Below, piece by piece: positions 5,501 through 6,864 of a DNA stretch of 6,864 bases. The notes below the pieces were generated by a model that ran no database searches, was not told the origin of the DNA, and saw nothing but the letters and a program-made list of their open reading frames with translations. The DNA comes from Dehalococcoidales bacterium (GTDB taxonomy: Bacteria > Chloroflexota > Dehalococcoidia > Dehalococcoidales > GCA-2688105), in assembly GCA_030640255.1 (NCBI GenBank), contig DAOWJS010000091.1, forward strand, positions 1-6,864, written 5' to 3'. Position 1 is the stretch's first letter. Each line of letters starts with the position of its first letter. Made by a program: the position numbers and the translations under genes.

Positions 5501-5979
5501 ACAAACCTCCCATCGTCCTTTGCCCTAGACAGCTTATTCACCTTTTCCCCAAGCCAGCCTATTTTGTCTACTTTTCGTATGTCAAATTGGGGAACATAGG
5601 GCTTGATATCTAAAAGAGGCGTACCATCTATGATGTCTGTATCTTTAATATGGAGTGTGTTGCCATCAACCCTGACTAAACGAACCATTGAGATACCAAT
5701 TGGGTTGGGGCGACCTGGAGCTCGGGTGGCAAATATGCCACGGCTCTGGTCATCCATATAGGGTTTAACCTTCAAGAGATACCCTCTGGATAAATGAAAG
5801 TGGTATATCAAAATAATATGGGAAAATCCGTCAATATCTTTCAGCCCCTCCCCAAATTCTGAGGCTACTTCCACGGTGCCTTCAATATCTCGAGCCGCTG
5901 CCGGCTGTATCGGCGTACCACGAGGCTGTTGGAATGGAGAGTGGATAATACCTATTGGCTTATATCTTATCTCATCCAT
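5497..5979 (-). CDS. trmO: TrmO/TsaA-like tRNA t6A37 N6-methyltransferase
   Basis: Members of this SAM-dependent beta-barrel family (E. coli YaeB/TrmO) methylate N6 of t6A37 in threonine tRNA. The 160-residue protein shows the family pattern: YKPIGIIHSPF (6-16), PRGTPIQPA (19-27), GLKDIDGFSHIILIYHFH (45-62), the signature TRAPGRPNPIGIS (85-97) and DGTPLLDIKPYVPQFD (118-133). It lacks the C-terminal extension of the longer enterobacterial enzyme and resembles the short single-domain form, whose activity is less well established. AAGG lies upstream of the ATG. It is the first gene of a two-gene operon with tsaD, which makes its expected substrate; the four-base overlap suggests translational coupling. 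Confidence 0.9.
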   Translation of the reverse strand: MDEIRYKPIGIIHSPFQQPRGTPIQPAAARDIEGTVEVASEFGEGLKDIDGFSHIILIYHFHLSRGYLLKVKPYMDDQSRGIFATRAPGRPNPIGISMVRLVRVDGNTLHIKDTDIIDGTPLLDIKPYVPQFDIRKVDKIGWLGEKVNKLSRAKDDGRFV

Positions 5980-6019
5980 AGTTTCGTTTCCTTTTACCTT
6001 CTATGATTTCCGTAACTGG

Positions 6020-6028
6020 ATTATAGCA
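6020..6028 (-). promoter_or_regulatory. Extended -10 promoter of trmO-tsaD
   Basis: On the minus strand TGCTATAAT gives a perfect -10 box (TATAAT, 6020-6025) with the TGn extension. The only -35 candidate is the poor TTATCT about 18 bp upstream, as expected for an extended -10 promoter. The predicted start is near 6013, leaving a leader of about 34 nt before the trmO ATG. The box lies between the gene and the end of repeat B, so the operon keeps a promoter of its own. Confidence 0.7.
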
Positions 6029-6068
6029 TAGACACTACAAGTGAGATAACCTTGTTCCTTGGAGATGG

Positions 6069-6538
6069 TTTATCAACCTCACCCTCTTTAGACTAGCCTC
6101 ATGTCTTTGCGAGGAGTGTTAGCGACGAAGCAATCTCAAGAAATGACATAGATTTTTATTAGGTAACCCTCCCCCTTTATCCCCCTCCCTTGATAAGGGA
6201 GGGGGAAATGGTTTTAAAAGAGGGGCTACGCCCCTCTTAGACTTCCCTTACTAGGGGCTAACCTCTTAAACTCTCCTTTAAGTATGGCCTCTCTTTAACT
6301 CTTCTTTAGTATAGCCTCCCTTTGACTTTTCTTCTTAAGGAGAGGGGAAGGAATAGAAAAGAGGGGCTAATGCTTCTCTTAAACACGCCATCGGGTTAGA
6401 CTCTGTAGCCAAGGGATGGTGTAATCTCTATATAGAGACTTTGCCCCTTAAACTCCTATTGATGACCGACCTTATCGCCCATAGCGTACCCCTATAAAGG
6501 AGAGGGCGAAACCCATCTAAAACTTCCTCAACGGACGA
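6069..6538 (-). repeat. Composite repeat B, right arm of the large inverted repeat
   Basis: This arm is the reverse complement of 2685-3174. It runs from the TTTATCAACCTCACCC end, through the REP-like block and hairpin modules, to the outer unit ending ACTTCCTCAACGGACGA. Differences from the left arm in the inner part are few, for example A for G at the AAAGAGGG site and one base shorter at GCCCCTAGT. It carries no protein gene. Its inner end points at trmO just as the left arm points at the DUF2851 gene. Confidence 0.85.
6098..6152 (-). repeat. REP-like interspersed element, right copy
   Basis: Exact inverted copy of 3091-3145 over 55 positions, including the TTGCGAGGAGTGTTAGCGAC and GAAGCAATCTC core. 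It lies about 70 bp upstream of the trmO -10 box. Confidence 0.75.
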
Positions 6539-6864
6539 CCCTTTGACTTTCCTTCTTAAGGAGGGGGAAGGAATAGAAAAGAGGGGCTAATGCCTCTCTT
6601 AAACGCCCCATATATATTTCAAAGGAGAGGGGGGAGAGATTTTAGAGAGGGCGAAGCCCATCCAAAACTTCATCAATAGACGACCCTTTGACTTTCCTTC
6701 TTAAGGAGAGGGGAAGGAATAGAAAAGAGGGGCTAATGCCTCTCTTAAACACGCCATCGGGTTAGATTCTGTAGCCAAGGGATGGTGTAATTTCTATATA
6801 GAGATTCTGCCCCTTAAGCTCCTATTGATGACCGACCTTATCGCCCATAGCGTACCCCTATAAA
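6318..6864 (-). repeat. Tandem array of at least three outer-repeat units, cut by window edge
   Basis: Units begin with CCCTTTGACTTT at 6318, 6539 and 6684. Unit 1 is 221 bp. Unit 2 is 145 bp because an internal segment from CGCCATCGGG to the CCTATAAAGG side is replaced by an unrelated short sequence. Unit 3 has the full form again and runs off the window. Each carries GAGGGGCTAATGC plus TCTC, a hairpin with G-T pairs that differ between units, and full units share CTGTAGCCAAGGGATGGTGT. Nothing in 6330-6864 looks like a protein gene on either strand. Confidence 0.85.

Noticed and set aside
5393..5599. 68-codon plus-strand open frame
   Set aside because: It is antisense to the tsaD start and the trmO end, both certain genes.
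2685..6538. Classical insertion sequence or composite transposon
   Set aside because: No transposase or recombinase frame exists in either arm or between them, and no convincing target-site duplication flanks the arms.

Overview
The window reads as a piece of a Chloroflexota chromosome, most likely Dehalococcoidia. That placement is an inference from the groES-groEL operon under a CIRCE operator, the DUF2851 gene, and GC-rich low-complexity hairpin repeats of a kind common in that group; it was not tested by a search. About half of the window is housekeeping genes and half is a repeat-rich accessory stretch.

Layout. Positions 1-793 (minus strand) hold the first half of groEL, cut by the window edge. 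Upstream of it lie groES (825-1121), a perfect HrcA/CIRCE operator (1164-1190) and a good sigma-70 promoter (1198-1226). Positions 1230-2140 hold a bulged hairpin, a short copy of a C/G-rich repeat family, a possible small two-helix membrane protein (1481-1747, minus) and a second repeat copy with an exact-period 60-bp tandem duplication. At 2144-2594 there is a compact regulatory module. It consists of an XRE-type repressor gene whose promoter places the transcript start on its ATG (predicted leaderless), and three operator sites of the form TACAC-N6-CGTGT. All three sit in the same register, just upstream of and overlapping -10 boxes. The second operator is a perfect 9+9 bp palindrome on a near-consensus promoter that is followed only by a non-coding stretch and a terminator, which suggests a repressor-controlled small RNA of about 105 nt. 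The third operator faces a truncated copy of the start of a DUF2851 gene.

Positions 2685-6538 form a symmetrical unit. Two inverted copies (about 0.5 kb each) of a composite repeat bracket three intact genes: a DUF2851 protein (3161-4549, plus strand) converging on the trmO-tsaD operon (5979-4511, minus strand). TsaD makes the t6A modification at tRNA position 37, TrmO is the family that methylates t6A, and the two genes overlap by four bases. The same repeat end lies just upstream of both transcription units and appears to supply the ribosome binding site and start codon of the DUF2851 gene. From 6318 to the window end the outer repeat is present as a tandem array of at least three units.

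The most original signals are the leaderless XRE repressor with its three operators and candidate small RNA, and the repeat-bracketed DUF2851/t6A cassette next to a repeat-truncated DUF2851 paralogue under that repressor. Nothing here proves a new system; the XRE-sRNA-DUF2851 module is the best candidate for follow-up.
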